From NCBI RefSeq assembly GCF_042650885.1, contig NZ_JBHSBU010000001.1, positions 868,001 to 932,000 on the forward strand: a stretch of DNA of 64,000 bases, given 5' to 3'. The notes under the pieces were generated by a model. The model was not told the origin of the DNA. It worked only from the letters and a program-made list of their open reading frames with translations, and did no database searches. Positions within the stretch are counted from its first letter, which is position 1, and every line of letters begins with the position of its first letter. Shown here in pieces: positions 54,505 to 64,000 of this stretch. The DNA is from Chitinimonas_A lacunae. GTDB lineage: Bacteria; Pseudomonadota; Gammaproteobacteria; Burkholderiales; Chitinimonadaceae. Position numbers and translations under genes: made by a program.

Positions 54505-55965
54505 TCAGGCCGTGCCCCCGATGGTCAGGCCACCGTCGATCCGGATGGTCGGTTGCCCGACGCCGACCGGTACATGCTGGCCTTCCTTGCCGCAGGTACC
54601 GACGCCCGGGTCGAGTGCCATATCGTTGCCGATCATGCCGACCCGGGTCAGCACATCGGGGCCGTTGCCGATCAGGGTGGCACCTTTGACCGGATATTGG
54701 ATCTTGCCGTCTTCCACCCAATAGGCTTCTGCCGCCGAGAACACGAATTTGCCCGAGGTGATGTCGACCTGACCGCCGCCGAAGTTGACCGCGTAGAGGC
54801 CACGCTTGATCGAAGCGATGATCTCGTCGGGCGATTTGTCGCCGTTGAGCATCACAGTATTGGTCATGCGCGGCATCGGGATATGGGCATAGGATTCGCG
54901 TCGGCCGTTGCCGGTCGGGGCCACGCCCATCAGGCGGGCGTTCAGATTGTCCTGCAGGTAGCCGCGCAGGATGCCGTCTTCGATCAAGACGGTGCGTTGG
55001 GTCGGATTTCCCTCGTCATCGACATTGAGCGAGCCACGGCGGTCGGGCATGGTGCCGTCGTCGATCACCGTCACGCCGGCGGCCGCCACCCGCTCGCCCA
55101 CCATGCCGGCAAAGGCCGAGCTGCCTTTACGGTTGAAATCGCCTTCAAGGCCATGACCGATGGCCTCGTGCAGCAGGATGCCGGGCCAGCCGCTGCCGAG
55201 CACCACGGTAAACTCGCCGGCCGGGGCCGGCCGGGCATCGAGATTGATCAGGGCCTGCCGGACCGCCTGGCTGGCGTAGTCCTTGAGTACCTCGTCGGTG
55301 AAATAGGCATAGTCGAAACGGCCTCCGCCGCCGACCTGACCGGTCTCGCGTCGGCCGTCCTGCTCCACGATCACATGGATGCCCACCCGCACCAGCGGCC
55401 GCACATCGGCCGCATGGCGGCCGTCGTGGCGCACCACGAACACCACCTCATATTCGGCCGACAGGCTGGCCATGACCTGGATCACCCGTGGATCAGCCGC
55501 CCGGGCAAAGCCTTCGAGCCGCTCCAGCAGCGCCACTTTTTCGGTATGGCTGAGACTGGCCAGCGGATCGACATCGCGGTAGAGGCCGCGCCCTTCGGTG
55601 CGGGCCGGATGGGCCGCCACGCCGCTGCCGCCTTGGCGGCCGATGGCGCGGGTGGCGCGGGCCGCTTCGAGCAGCGCCGACATACCGATATCGTCGGAGT
55701 AGGCAAACGCGGTGCGCTCACCGCTGATCGCCCGCACCCCTACCCCCTGGTCGATATTGAAACTGCCCGATTTGACGATGCCTTCATCGAGGCTCCACGC
55801 CTCGGACCGGCTGTACTGGAAATACAGATCGGCATAATCGACATCACGGGTCATGATTTCGCCGAATACCCGATCCAGCGCCGGCAGGTCGAGCGAATAC
55901 GGTTGAAGCAGATAGGCATCGGCCGTAGCCAGCGGCGGCACGGCAAGCGAGGGAGCTGTAGTCAT
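54505..55965 (-). CDS. tldD: Metalloprotease TldD
   Basis: 486-aa subunit of the TldD/PmbA (TldE) protease, which trims microcin B17 and CcdA and degrades unfolded peptides. The zinc motif HExxxH is present in LLHEAIGHGLEGDFNRKGSSAF near residue 255. N-terminal VDYADLYFQYSRSEAWSLDEGIVKSG and C-terminal IIASIKRGLYAVNFGGGQVD are typical. The ATG at 55965 was chosen over an upstream in-frame start that adds a charged, unconserved stretch. No pmbA in the window. The nearby C39 exporter makes peptide processing an interesting but unproven link. Confidence 0.94.
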   Translation of the reverse strand: MTTAPSLAVPPLATADAYLLQPYSLDLPALDRVFGEIMTRDVDYADLYFQYSRSEAWSLDEGIVKSGSFNIDQGVGVRAISGERTAFAYSDDIGMSALLEAARATRAIGRQGGSGVAAHPARTEGRGLYRDVDPLASLSHTEKVALLERLEGFARAADPRVIQVMASLSAEYEVVFVVRHDGRHAADVRPLVRVGIHVIVEQDGRRETGQVGGGGRFDYAYFTDEVLKDYASQAVRQALINLDARPAPAGEFTVVLGSGWPGILLHEAIGHGLEGDFNRKGSSAFAGMVGERVAAAGVTVIDDGTMPDRRGSLNVDDEGNPTQRTVLIEDGILRGYLQDNLNARLMGVAPTGNGRRESYAHIPMPRMTNTVMLNGDKSPDEIIASIKRGLYAVNFGGGQVDITSGKFVFSAAEAYWVEDGKIQYPVKGATLIGNGPDVLTRVGMIGNDMALDPGVGTCGKEGQHVPVGVGQPTIRIDGGLTIGGTA

Positions 55966-56003
55966 GGGCTTGGCCGCGCCGGGCGCGGCCCTCCTTTGTC
56001 GGG

Positions 56004-56813
56004 TCAAGGTTTGGGAGTCAGCTCGCGCGCCTCGCGCGGAGAGACATAGTTGCGATAGATCTTTTCCAGCGTGCCGTCCTGGCGGATGCCGTCAAACAGC
56101 ATCGACCAGGCCGCGAGCTGCGCCGCATTGAAACGGCGGCGCGACAATATCCAGCCGCCCAGAAGCGGCGGTTCACTGCCGTTCCAGTCGTACTGCACGA
56201 CCAGGCCATCGAGCCCATTGAGTTTGAGCAAGTGCCCCGCCACCAGCGGATGCGCCACCATGCCCTGGATGCGATTGAGCCGCAGCCAGCGGAACAGGGT
56301 TTCGATATCGGACGCCTCCTCGATGCGTCCTTCGGTGGCCAGGCGGCCGATCAGACGGTCGTATTCGGCACCGTGACGGAAACTTCTGACCACGCCCATC
56401 CGGAGCGAGCGGTCGGCAAGGAAAGCCTCGGGCGAGTCGATTCGGCCCGCCAGCGAGTTGGGCAGCAGAAAACGATTCCTGGAAACCAGATAGGGCAGAA
56501 ACAGGCCGAAACGTTCCCGCTCGGGCGTCGGCAAACCGGCAGTTGCCATATCGAGCTGGCCATTCTCGAGCAATTGCCAGATCAGCACCCGCGACAGCTC
56601 GCGGCCGCGCAGGCGACAGCCGGAACGTTGTTCCAGCTCACGCGCCAGCTCGACATCGACGCCGGCTGGCTGATCATTCTGATCAAGGTAGTACAGGCTG
56701 CCGAAGCGGAAATACGCCAGCGACAGCGGTTGCTGGCAGCCGAACCGTGCCGGGTCGGCGACGGCCAGGCCGCCGCAGCATACCAGACACAGCAGGGCCA
56801 GCCGGTTGCCCAT
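56004..56813 (-). CDS. Family-3 periplasmic solute-binding protein (orphan 3)
   Basis: 269 aa: signal peptide (about 1-20, ending GLAVA), then SBP_bac_3 with YFRFGSLYYLDQNDQPAGVDVELAREL near 36, ELSRVLIWQLLENGQLDMATAG and WSMLFDGIRQDGTLEKIYRNYV near the end. Start ATG overlaps the nitrilase stop (TGATG), so it is co-translated with the nitrilase. No transporter membrane genes are adjacent. The ligand is unknown; the nitrilase pairing might hint at an amide or nitrile, but this is weak. Confidence 0.87.
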   Translation of the reverse strand: MGNRLALLCLVCCGGLAVADPARFGCQQPLSLAYFRFGSLYYLDQNDQPAGVDVELARELEQRSGCRLRGRELSRVLIWQLLENGQLDMATAGLPTPERERFGLFLPYLVSRNRFLLPNSLAGRIDSPEAFLADRSLRMGVVRSFRHGAEYDRLIGRLATEGRIEEASDIETLFRWLRLNRIQGMVAHPLVAGHLLKLNGLDGLVVQYDWNGSEPPLLGGWILSRRRFNAAQLAAWSMLFDGIRQDGTLEKIYRNYVSPREARELTPKP

Positions 56814-57646
56814 CACAGCACCCGATGCGCCAGCGCCGGCAGACTTTGCCGCAGCGTCGCCTGATAGTCGCGATCGATCGCAGCCACCACCACGCCCGAG
56901 CCACGATCGAGCCGGTCGAGCACCTGGCCCCACGGGTCGATGATCATGCTGTTGCCGTGCGTCTCACGGCCGTTCTGATGATGGCCACCCTGGGCCGAGG
57001 CCAGCACATAGGCCAGATTCTCGATGGCCCGTGCCCGCAGCAGCGTCTCCCAGTGGGCACGGCCGGTGGTTTCGGTAAAGGCGGCCGGCACCACCAGCAG
57101 ATCGACCTCGGGCATATGGCGAAACAGCTCGGGAAAGCGCAGGTCGTAGCAGACCGCCAGACCGATCCGGCCAAACGGCGAATCGAACACCACCACGCTG
57201 TCGCCAGGGCTGATGGTGGCCGACTCGCGGTAGGATTCCTGCCCCATCTGAAAGCCGAACAGATGAATCTTGTCATAGCGCGCCACCTGGTTGCCGCGAT
57301 CGTCGTAGACCAGACAACTGTTCTTGACCAGATCGGGCTGCTCGCACCAGAGCGGCACCGTGCCACCGATCAGCCACACCCCGTAACGGCGGGCAGTGGT
57401 GGCAAGGAAATCCTGGATCGGACCCTGGCCCGGGGTTTCGCGTACCGCCACCTTGTCGCGGTCGGACATCCCCATGATCGCAAAATACTCGGGCAGGGCG
57501 ACCAGCTTGGCCCCCTGGGCGGCAGCACGGCCGATCAGCACCTCGGCCTCGCGCAGATTGGTCGGGATATCGATGCCGGAGGCCATCTGCACGGCAGCGA
57601 TGCGCGGCGCATGGGATGCGGTGCGGACGGAACTGGGGCTGGACAT
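56813..57646 (-). CDS. Nitrilase-superfamily carbon-nitrogen hydrolase (Nit1/omega-amidase-like)
   Basis: 277 aa. The catalytic triad of the family is clear: Glu53 in LVALPEYFAIMG, Lys126 in YDKIHLFGF and Cys166 in GLAVCYDLRFPELF. Closest in style to the Nit1 branch, which hydrolyses deaminated glutathione and related omega-amides. Length matches. It lies between yhdP and the solute-binding gene; the yhdP-tldD-nitrilase neighbourhood is common in betaproteobacteria. Confidence 0.92.
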   Translation of the reverse strand: MSSPSSVRTASHAPRIAAVQMASGIDIPTNLREAEVLIGRAAAQGAKLVALPEYFAIMGMSDRDKVAVRETPGQGPIQDFLATTARRYGVWLIGGTVPLWCEQPDLVKNSCLVYDDRGNQVARYDKIHLFGFQMGQESYRESATISPGDSVVVFDSPFGRIGLAVCYDLRFPELFRHMPEVDLLVVPAAFTETTGRAHWETLLRARAIENLAYVLASAQGGHHQNGRETHGNSMIIDPWGQVLDRLDRGSGVVVAAIDRDYQATLRQSLPALAHRVL

Positions 57647-57677
57647 GAGGCTTCCTTTCTGGACGACGTTGACAGCG

Positions 57678-60600
57678 CTATTTGGCGGCGGTTGGGAACA
57701 GGCTGCCGACCCGTTCGATCTTGGGGTCGTCCCAGCGGCCGGAGATATCGTATTCGTAAGCGATCAGTTGTCCGAGCGGGTCCTTGAGGGCACGCTGCAA
57801 CAGGAAGGCGCCCACCCCCAGGGCCGGATTGGCCAAGGCCACCCCGGCCGTGACGGCGATACTGTCACCGATGGTGGGCACGATCCGCACCCGGAGGACC
57901 TGGGTTTCGGCCTCGAGATCGGTCTGGCCACGGAACAGGATCTGCGCGGCCGGGCCGACGATGGTCAGATTGTCGGTGCTCAATATACCGGCGACGATTT
58001 TACTATCGCCTTCGATGCGGTCGAATGCAAAACCCTCGCTGAAGATATCGCGAAAGTCGAGCGAGATACGCCGTGGCAGCGCTTGCAGGCTCAGCACGCC
58101 AAGCAGCCGCCCGACGCCCGGATCGACCTTGGCGAACTGACCGCTTTCGACCACCAGCTTGAGATGGCCGTTCATGGTCAGGAACTGCGGTGACAGGGGC
58201 GAACCGCGCCAGCTCACTTCGCCGCCCAGGCGACCGCTGCCCCGCCGCACCGTCTCGGGATAACCGAAGCGGCCCAGCAGCTTGCCCAGATTGTCCGATT
58301 CGATATCGATATTCATCCGGGTATCGCCCACCGTCGGCCGCCAGGTGCCGTCGAGCGTTAGGCGGCCGTCGCTGTTGCGGATAGCGAAATGCTCGATCGC
58401 CCAGCCTTCGGTCAGCGGTCTGGCCCGCAGATCGATACGGCCAAGCGGATGGTCGCGGTATTGGAATTCCTCGACCTGGGCATCGACGGCCGGCCAGCGT
58501 TTCCATTCGTCGGCAGCGGCCGCCTCGTCGACGCCCACATCGCGCTGCGGCAGCGGCAAAGCCAGGCGGCTCATCCGGGCATTGAGGCGACCGCGCCCCT
58601 GTGGCAGCCAGCGAGCGTTGCCGCTGGCCTGCCGGCTGGCCAGATCGATCTGCCAGCCTTCCTCCTGCGCCTGGACCTGGGCCTTGACCTCGTCAAGCCG
58701 ATGGCTGCCGAACAGCAGGCGGCCGATACGCAGATCGGCGCCGGCAAACGCGGCCGCACCGCCGCCTGACCCACCTTCACCGGCCAGCGCCAGCCAGGCA
58801 TCGAGATCCAGCTCGGGCAGCGTGCCGCTGAGCCAGATGCCCGGCCGAGCCAGGCTCGGCTTGCCTTCGCCGAAGCGAATCTCGGCCCGGTCGAGCTTCC
58901 AGTTCGGGCCATTGGCCACTCGTCTGACTTCGGCACCGATCCGCTCGCCCAGAGCCACCCGCCAGCGTTCGCTGCGCTCGTCGATTTCCAGCGCCATCCG
59001 CAGCGGTCCGGCTTCACCGGCGGCCAGATCGAGCGGCGCCGGCAAGCCCGAGCTGACCTGCTTCAGCGGCGCTTCCAGGGCCAATTGCCAGCCCCCCTGG
59101 GGCGGCAGCCGCAATTCGGCGCGGTAATCGGTGCTGCCCTGGAGCTGTCCGGCCTGCGGCACACCATAGTATTGGGCCGCTACCCGGGCATCGGCCTGGC
59201 CACTAATCGCCACCTTGACCTGACCGGCGCTGTCGGTGGCCATATCGAAGCTCAGCGGCCCGCCCAGGGCATGGGCACGCATTCCTTGCGCCTCGGCGCC
59301 GCGCTCGCTGAAATGCAGTGTGCCGTCGAGCCCGGTCAGCTCGGGCATCGCCTCGGTCAGGCGAAGCCGGTTGCCGCCAAAGCTGTAATGGCCTTCGACC
59401 CGGGTGTTTTCGGCCTGACTCAACGGAATGGCCAGACGCAGACCGAGCCGGCCATCGCCGGCGCTGACTGCGCTGCGGCCGATGCCCTCGAGCAGCTGGT
59501 CGAGCGGACTGCGATTGATGAATTGGAAGAATTCGCCGGTCGGGCCGGCGGCCTTGCCTTCGATGGTCAGCAGATCGTCATGGGCAAGATCCTCCAGGGT
59601 CGCGCGGGCCTGTTCGACCTGGGCGCCGAGGATACGACCGGCACGGGCATCGATCTGCATGCGGGCACGCTCGAACAGCAGATCGGCCGAGATATTCTCG
59701 ACGTCGGGCCAGCCATCGGCGTAGTGCAGACGGGCATTGCGCACTTTGGCATTGACCCGCCAGATACCACGCCGGTCCCGGTCAAACGGAAAAGCCGCCA
59801 GCGGCCCCTTGAGCACAAAGCGGCCATCGGTCGCTTCGCCGGCCAGAATGGCCTGCTTGAGCCAGGCCCGGGTGTCGTCGCCGACCACGAGCGGCAGATA
59901 ATCGACCACCTTGGTCGCGACGACACGCGGTGTGGCGGCTTCAAGATCGAGTTCGCCCGGCCCACTGCCATTCCAGCGCCAGACGGCCCGGGCATTGGCG
60001 TCGAGATCGGCGTTGCCGGCCTCGAATTCACCCACTCGCACAGTCAGCGCCCGGCCGGACCGTGTCCAATCGGCCTTGAGACCAAGTCGATCGAACCGCA
60101 GTGGCTTCTCGAACAGTTGGCCGGCTGCCAGGGTGAACGAGCTGCTTTGCACTGCCAGTTTGCCGCCCTGCTCGCTCAACTGAAGCTCGCCGTCGAGCGG
60201 ACCCATGGTGGGCCACGGAGGTGGGGCGGTCAGTCCTATTCCCTGGAAAGTGACCTGTCCCTCATAACGCGAAGGTTCTCGCCAGTCGCCCGCCCAACTG
60301 CCGCGTACTTTGTCGATCCGACCAGCCGGTTTGAGGCCAGCCAGCGCGTGGCGAATTTCGCGTGGCAAGGGCAATGCTGCCGGCAGGCCGGCCAGGCTGG
60401 GCAGGGTCAGGCCATCGAGTTCGACGCTGCCGCCCCCCTCACGCTCCAGAACCACCTTGGCCTCGCTGCCTGCCAGCACCCGACCGCCTTCGGCCGCCAG
60501 CGTCAGCGGTGCCAGCGTCAGTTCGCGCCGACCATCGCGGTCCTGCCAGCGCGCGGTGGTGACCAGCGTATCGACATCGAGATCGGCCAGCCCTTCGGCC

Positions 60601-61511
60601 AGCAAGAGCCGGGCGGCGCGAATATCGAGCTTGGCCTCGACATCGCGCGGCAGTCCGTCGGCAAAGCGCAGCGTCAGATGGAGCTTGCCCGAGCCGTGCT
60701 TGACCTTGATCGGATACGGCAGCCAGCGGCCCCAGGCAGCCAGGTCCACATCGTCGAGCAGCAGCCGCAGATCGCCGCGCCATTGTCCCGCTTGGTTGAC
60801 ATCATCGCCGCGCCAACTGCCTTCGACACGCACGGGTGCCGCGAGCGCGGCGGGAGGTTTGGCCAGGACAGTGAAGCGGTGACGGCCGAACAGCAGATTC
60901 TCGACCGAGAGATCGACCTGTTCGAGCACCAAGGGTGGTGCGCCACGCAGATGGTCGACCCAGATCACGCTGCCGTTGCGGATCGCCAGATCGTGCTGGC
61001 GCAGCAACCAGTTGGCCAGCGTGCCATCGCTCGGCCCCTGGTCGAGCCGCAGACCGGCCAGCCGGATCGAGCCATCGCGTTCGCGGGTCAGTTCGAGAGT
61101 GGGAGAGACCACGGTCAGCGCGTCAAAGCGCAGATCGCCAATGATGATGGGCCACCAGGCCAGCGTGGCCTCGGCTTGCGGCAGCGTCACGGCCGGTCGG
61201 CCATCGTCGCCGAGCAGGCTGAAGTTACGCAGGGTGAGGGAAGGTTTGAGATTGCTCCAACCGCCGTCGAGCCGGCCGATCTGCACAGGACGGCCGATTG
61301 CGTCACTGAGCCGGGTTTCCACCACATGGCGGTAACGGTCGAGGTTGGGGAACAGCCACCAGTTGATCCAGGCGCCACAGCCGGCGATACCAAGTACCAC
61401 GGTCAGGGCCAGCCAGATCAGCGCTCGCGAATGCCAATGCAACACCCGCAGGGAATAGCGCGTAAGTACACGCAGACGTTTGACTAGTCGATACGGCGGG
61501 GACTGGCTCAT
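57678..61511 (-). CDS. yhdP: AsmA-like phospholipid-transport protein YhdP
   Basis: 1277-aa inner-membrane-anchored protein, one of the AsmA-like bridges (with TamB and YdbH) thought to move phospholipids to the outer membrane. A single N-terminal helix (about 27-50, with LIWLALTVVLGIAGCG), then PNLDRYRHVVETRLSDAIGRPVQIGRLDGGW in the region 56-86 (AsmA start), repeated beta strands, and the C-terminal DUF3971/AsmA2 segment with KVDPGVGRLLGVLSLQALPRRISLDF and FAFDRIEGD. Length matches E. coli YhdP (about 1266). The ATG at 61511 starts the conserved protein; the frame is open upstream as a shadow of glnE. Divergent from glnE. Confidence 0.93.
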   Translation of the reverse strand: MSQSPPYRLVKRLRVLTRYSLRVLHWHSRALIWLALTVVLGIAGCGAWINWWLFPNLDRYRHVVETRLSDAIGRPVQIGRLDGGWSNLKPSLTLRNFSLLGDDGRPAVTLPQAEATLAWWPIIIGDLRFDALTVVSPTLELTRERDGSIRLAGLRLDQGPSDGTLANWLLRQHDLAIRNGSVIWVDHLRGAPPLVLEQVDLSVENLLFGRHRFTVLAKPPAALAAPVRVEGSWRGDDVNQAGQWRGDLRLLLDDVDLAAWGRWLPYPIKVKHGSGKLHLTLRFADGLPRDVEAKLDIRAARLLLAEGLADLDVDTLVTTARWQDRDGRRELTLAPLTLAAEGGRVLAGSEAKVVLEREGGGSVELDGLTLPSLAGLPAALPLPREIRHALAGLKPAGRIDKVRGSWAGDWREPSRYEGQVTFQGIGLTAPPPWPTMGPLDGELQLSEQGGKLAVQSSSFTLAAGQLFEKPLRFDRLGLKADWTRSGRALTVRVGEFEAGNADLDANARAVWRWNGSGPGELDLEAATPRVVATKVVDYLPLVVGDDTRAWLKQAILAGEATDGRFVLKGPLAAFPFDRDRRGIWRVNAKVRNARLHYADGWPDVENISADLLFERARMQIDARAGRILGAQVEQARATLEDLAHDDLLTIEGKAAGPTGEFFQFINRSPLDQLLEGIGRSAVSAGDGRLGLRLAIPLSQAENTRVEGHYSFGGNRLRLTEAMPELTGLDGTLHFSERGAEAQGMRAHALGGPLSFDMATDSAGQVKVAISGQADARVAAQYYGVPQAGQLQGSTDYRAELRLPPQGGWQLALEAPLKQVSSGLPAPLDLAAGEAGPLRMALEIDERSERWRVALGERIGAEVRRVANGPNWKLDRAEIRFGEGKPSLARPGIWLSGTLPELDLDAWLALAGEGGSGGGAAAFAGADLRIGRLLFGSHRLDEVKAQVQAQEEGWQIDLASRQASGNARWLPQGRGRLNARMSRLALPLPQRDVGVDEAAAADEWKRWPAVDAQVEEFQYRDHPLGRIDLRARPLTEGWAIEHFAIRNSDGRLTLDGTWRPTVGDTRMNIDIESDNLGKLLGRFGYPETVRRGSGRLGGEVSWRGSPLSPQFLTMNGHLKLVVESGQFAKVDPGVGRLLGVLSLQALPRRISLDFRDIFSEGFAFDRIEGDSKIVAGILSTDNLTIVGPAAQILFRGQTDLEAETQVLRVRIVPTIGDSIAVTAGVALANPALGVGAFLLQRALKDPLGQLIAYEYDISGRWDDPKIERVGSLFPTAAK

Positions 61512-61718
61512 CGGTGGGTGGACGATGGTTTTCCGGGGCGAGTGGAGGCGATCTGGGCTTGAAACTCGCGCCGGGGCGATGAATACGCCATTATTCGGGG
61601 CGATGCATCCGCCCGGCTTCGCATTTGCTTCGCTGTTGCGCCGGACGGGGTCGCCAATTGTAGCGCCCTTGCGCCGGCCCCGTCGCTCCGTTCGACGTCC
61701 TGCGAGTTTTTTTGCCAC
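61512..61718. other. Divergent promoter region yhdP / glnE
   Basis: 207 bases that must carry promoters for both genes. I see no convincing -35/-10 pair and no repeat; a GCATCCGCCCGGC stretch around 61606 is GC-rich. Confidence 0.4.
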
Positions 61719-64000
61719 ATGACCCAACGATTGCAAGCTGCTCTTGATCACAGCCGTTATCTGCAACGGCTCTTTACTCAACAACCCGCCCTGGCCCTCG
61801 CTACCGAGGACCGGCTCGACCTTCCCTTCACCCGCCAGGAGATGGAAGCCGCCCTGCCCGACCCGAGCAGCGACGATGAAGCCGCCCTGGCCATCGCGCT
61901 GCGCCGGCTGCGTCAGCGCGTGATGGCCAGACTGTTGGCCCGCGACCTGGGCGGCCTGGCCGACCTCGATGAAGTGGTGACGACGGTCAGCGATCTGGCC
62001 GAAGTGGTAATCGGCGCCGCGCTCGATCTGGTCAGCCGGCCCGATCCACGCCATGGTCAGCCGATCGGCGAAGAATCCGGTACACCGCAGCGCCTGCTGG
62101 TCGTCGGCATGGGCAAACTCGGCGGACGCGAACTCAATGCGTCGAGCGATATCGATCTGATCTTTGTCTATCCCGAGGATGGCGAAACCGACGGGCCGCG
62201 CCATATCAGCAACCATGAGTGGTTCGCCCGTGCCGGCCGGCGACTGATCGCCCTGCTCAACGATGTCAGCGCCGACGGGTTTGTCTTCCGGGTCGATATG
62301 CGACTGCGACCTTATGGGGACTCGGGGCCGCTGGTCTGTTCGTTTGCCGCGCTGGAAAACTATCTGCTGACCCAGGGCCGCGAGTGGGAACGCTATGCCT
62401 GGATCAAAGGCCGTCCCATCGCCGCCGAGCCGGCGCAGGAAGCAGCCTTGATGCAGCTGATCACCCCGTTTGTCTACCGCAAGTACCTCGACTATGGCGC
62501 CTATGCCTCGATGCGCGATTTGCACGGCCAGATCCGCCGTGAAGTGGCGCGGCGCGAGCTGGCTGACAATATCAAGCTGGGGCCGGGCGGCATCCGCGAG
62601 ATCGAGTTTATCGCCCAGGTATTCCAGTTGATTCGGGGCGGCCGCCGCCCGGCGCTGCGGTTGCGTCCGACCCGCCAGGTACTGGCTGAACTGGCGGCGA
62701 TGGGCCAGCTCGAACCCGACACGGTCGAGGAACTGGACGCCGCCTATGTGTTTCTGCGCAATCTGGAACACCGGCTGCAATACCTAGACGACAACCAGAC
62801 CCAGATGCTGCCCAGCAACGACGAGGATCGCGGTCGCATCGCCCACAGTCTCGGCTTTACCAGTTGGGACGATTTTCTGTCGGTGCTCGACCGTCACCGC
62901 CACTGCGTCGCCCGCCATTTCGAGCAGGTGTTCGCCCTGCCCCAGGCCGAAGGCGATGCGGTGCATCCGCTGGCAGGACTATGGCTGGGGATTGCCGACG
63001 GTCAGGACGCCGGCGCCCGTCTCTCGCAGCTCGGTTTCCAGAATCCTGGCGAAATCGAGCGTCAGTTATCGGCCATTGCCCATTCGAGCCGTTATCAGAC
63101 CCTGGCCGATAAAAGCCGGCGCCGGCTCGATGCCCTGATTCCGCCGCTGGTCGAGGTGGCGGCGCGCTATCCCAATCCCGACGCCACCTTGACGCGCATT
63201 CTGCGTTTTCTGGAAACCATCAGCCGACGCGAATCGTATCTGGCGCTGCTGGCCGAACATCCGCAGACCTTGTCGCGGCTGGCCGGCATGCACAGCGCCA
63301 GCGCCTGGGTGGCGGATTATCTGCGCCAGCACCCCATCCTGCTCGACGAGCTGCTCGATGCCCGACTGCTGTACGCGCCGCCGGACTGGCCCAAACTGCG
63401 CGCCCAGCTCAAGGCCGATCTGGACGCCCATGCGGGGGACTCCGAAGTAGAGATGGATTTGCTGCGCCATTTCCAACATCAGCAGGTATTCCGGCTGGTT
63501 GCCCAGGATCTGGCGGGACGCTGGCCGTTGACGCAGTTGTCGGACCATCTGTCCGATCTGGCCGATCTGGTGCTCGATGTGACGCTGAACCGCACCTGGG
63601 CAGAGTTATCGAAACGCCATCGCGAGCGGGCCAGCTTTGCCGCCATCGGCTATGGCAAGCTCGGCGGCAAGGAGCTGGGGTATGGCTCCGATCTCGATGT
63701 GATCTTTATCTATGACGACCCCGACCCCGATGCCGGTGAGCTGTATGCCCGGCTGGCGCGGCGGGTGATGAGCTGGCTGTCCACCACCACACCGGCCGGC
63801 AGCCTTTATGAAATCGATCTGCGGCTCAGGCCCAATGGCTCATCGGGACTGCTGGTATCCAGTCTGGATGCCTTCAAGCGCTACCAGTCCGATGAAGCCT
63901 GGGTGTGGGAGCACCAGGCGCTGACCCGTGCCCGCTTTGCGGCGGGCGACGAGGAGCTGGGACGGCGTTTCGAGGTGGTGCGGCGCGAATTGCTGGCCCA
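61719..64000 (+). CDS. glnE: Bifunctional glutamine synthetase adenylyltransferase/deadenylylase GlnE (3' end outside window)
   Basis: At least 760 codons of a protein that adds or removes AMP on glutamine synthetase according to PII state. The first nucleotidyltransferase domain (deadenylylation) has VVGMGKLGGRELNASSDIDLIF near residue 128, and the second (adenylylation) begins GYGKLGGKELGYGSDLDVIF near 646, both with the G-x-G-K-L-G-G and S-D-x-D motifs. Helical linkers lie between. The ATG at 61719 gives the expected N-terminus LQAALDHSRYLQRLF. Frame stays open to the window edge. Confidence 0.95.
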   Translation, partial: MTQRLQAALDHSRYLQRLFTQQPALALATEDRLDLPFTRQEMEAALPDPSSDDEAALAIALRRLRQRVMARLLARDLGGLADLDEVVTTVSDLAEVVIGAALDLVSRPDPRHGQPIGEESGTPQRLLVVGMGKLGGRELNASSDIDLIFVYPEDGETDGPRHISNHEWFARAGRRLIALLNDVSADGFVFRVDMRLRPYGDSGPLVCSFAALENYLLTQGREWERYAWIKGRPIAAEPAQEAALMQLITPFVYRKYLDYGAYASMRDLHGQIRREVARRELADNIKLGPGGIREIEFIAQVFQLIRGGRRPALRLRPTRQVLAELAAMGQLEPDTVEELDAAYVFLRNLEHRLQYLDDNQTQMLPSNDEDRGRIAHSLGFTSWDDFLSVLDRHRHCVARHFEQVFALPQAEGDAVHPLAGLWLGIADGQDAGARLSQLGFQNPGEIERQLSAIAHSSRYQTLADKSRRRLDALIPPLVEVAARYPNPDATLTRILRFLETISRRESYLALLAEHPQTLSRLAGMHSASAWVADYLRQHPILLDELLDARLLYAPPDWPKLRAQLKADLDAHAGDSEVEMDLLRHFQHQQVFRLVAQDLAGRWPLTQLSDHLSDLADLVLDVTLNRTWAELSKRHRERASFAAIGYGKLGGKELGYGSDLDVIFIYDDPDPDAGELYARLARRVMSWLSTTTPAGSLYEIDLRLRPNGSSGLLVSSLDAFKRYQSDEAWVWEHQALTRARFAAGDEELGRRFEVVRRELLA

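Noticed and set aside
61512..62780. Upstream extension of yhdP by about 420 codons
   Set aside because: The extension is antisense to glnE, which has clear domains; yhdP starts at 61511 with its conserved membrane helix.
1..64000. Search for CRISPR arrays, tRNA, rRNA, prophage and insertion sequences
   Set aside because: No regularly spaced repeats, cloverleaf sequences, integrase or transposase genes were seen by eye.

Overview
The window is about 64 kb of chromosomal DNA from a high-GC, motile, chitin-degrading betaproteobacterium. I place it near the Neisseriales (Chromobacterium/Chitinibacter/Chitinimonas-like). The reasons are a GH18 chitinase, an OmpA protein built like neisserial RmpM, a nusB-thiL-pgpA/rib region, an FlhB-FlhA-FlhF-FlhG flagellar block and a class I type III secretion chaperone. 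This placement is inference from gene content. I saw no rRNA, tRNA, CRISPR array or insertion sequence.

Layout. 1-14.8 kb, nearly all on the minus strand: a chitinase cut by the window edge with a clear sigma70 promoter; pgpA; the glutamate-cysteine-ligase-like ybdK; thiL; nusB; ribH; an AbrB/Doc-type toxin-antitoxin pair inserted in the riboflavin operon; ribB fused to a GTP-cyclohydrolase-like domain; riboflavin synthase; a methyltransferase; an exonuclease; an MFS transporter with a coupled 42-residue membrane peptide; an O-methyltransferase; serC; two PaaI thioesterases. 14.9-24.4 kb: gyrA, the RmpM-like OmpA, a LysR regulator with a coupled gene, yajQ, a GH13 glucosidase and a GGDEF protein. 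24.6-30.2 kb is the accessory core: a CesT-like chaperone, a low-GC Asn-rich candidate secreted effector, and a C39-peptidase ABC exporter with its HlyD-type adaptor. 31.4-37.3 kb: flhB-flhA-flhF-flhG. 37.4-42 kb: a membrane protein, a TMEM165/GDT1 cation transporter behind a yybP-ykoY riboswitch, and a 947-residue protein of unknown family. 42-50.7 kb: a LivK-type lipoprotein, then a hybrid sensor kinase and a REC-PAS-GGDEF-EAL protein flanked by two orphan family-3 solute-binding proteins. 51-64 kb: two crotonase-fold enzymes, a GNAT acetyltransferase, tldD, a third solute-binding protein, a nitrilase, yhdP, and the first part of glnE.

Between the genes I found two repeat families by eye. 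One is a 19-bp motif (AGGAAAA-N4-CTGCAAGA) present about ten times, only between genes, and often 8-17 bases after a stop codon in the same orientation. The other is a roughly 110-130-bp element in three copies with conserved blocks and hairpins whose stems differ in sequence. These, together with the chaperone/effector pair, are the most likely new biology here. Other oddities are a Doc toxin lacking its Fic-motif histidine, an FlhG lacking both P-loop lysines, and Asn at the Ser83 position of GyrA.
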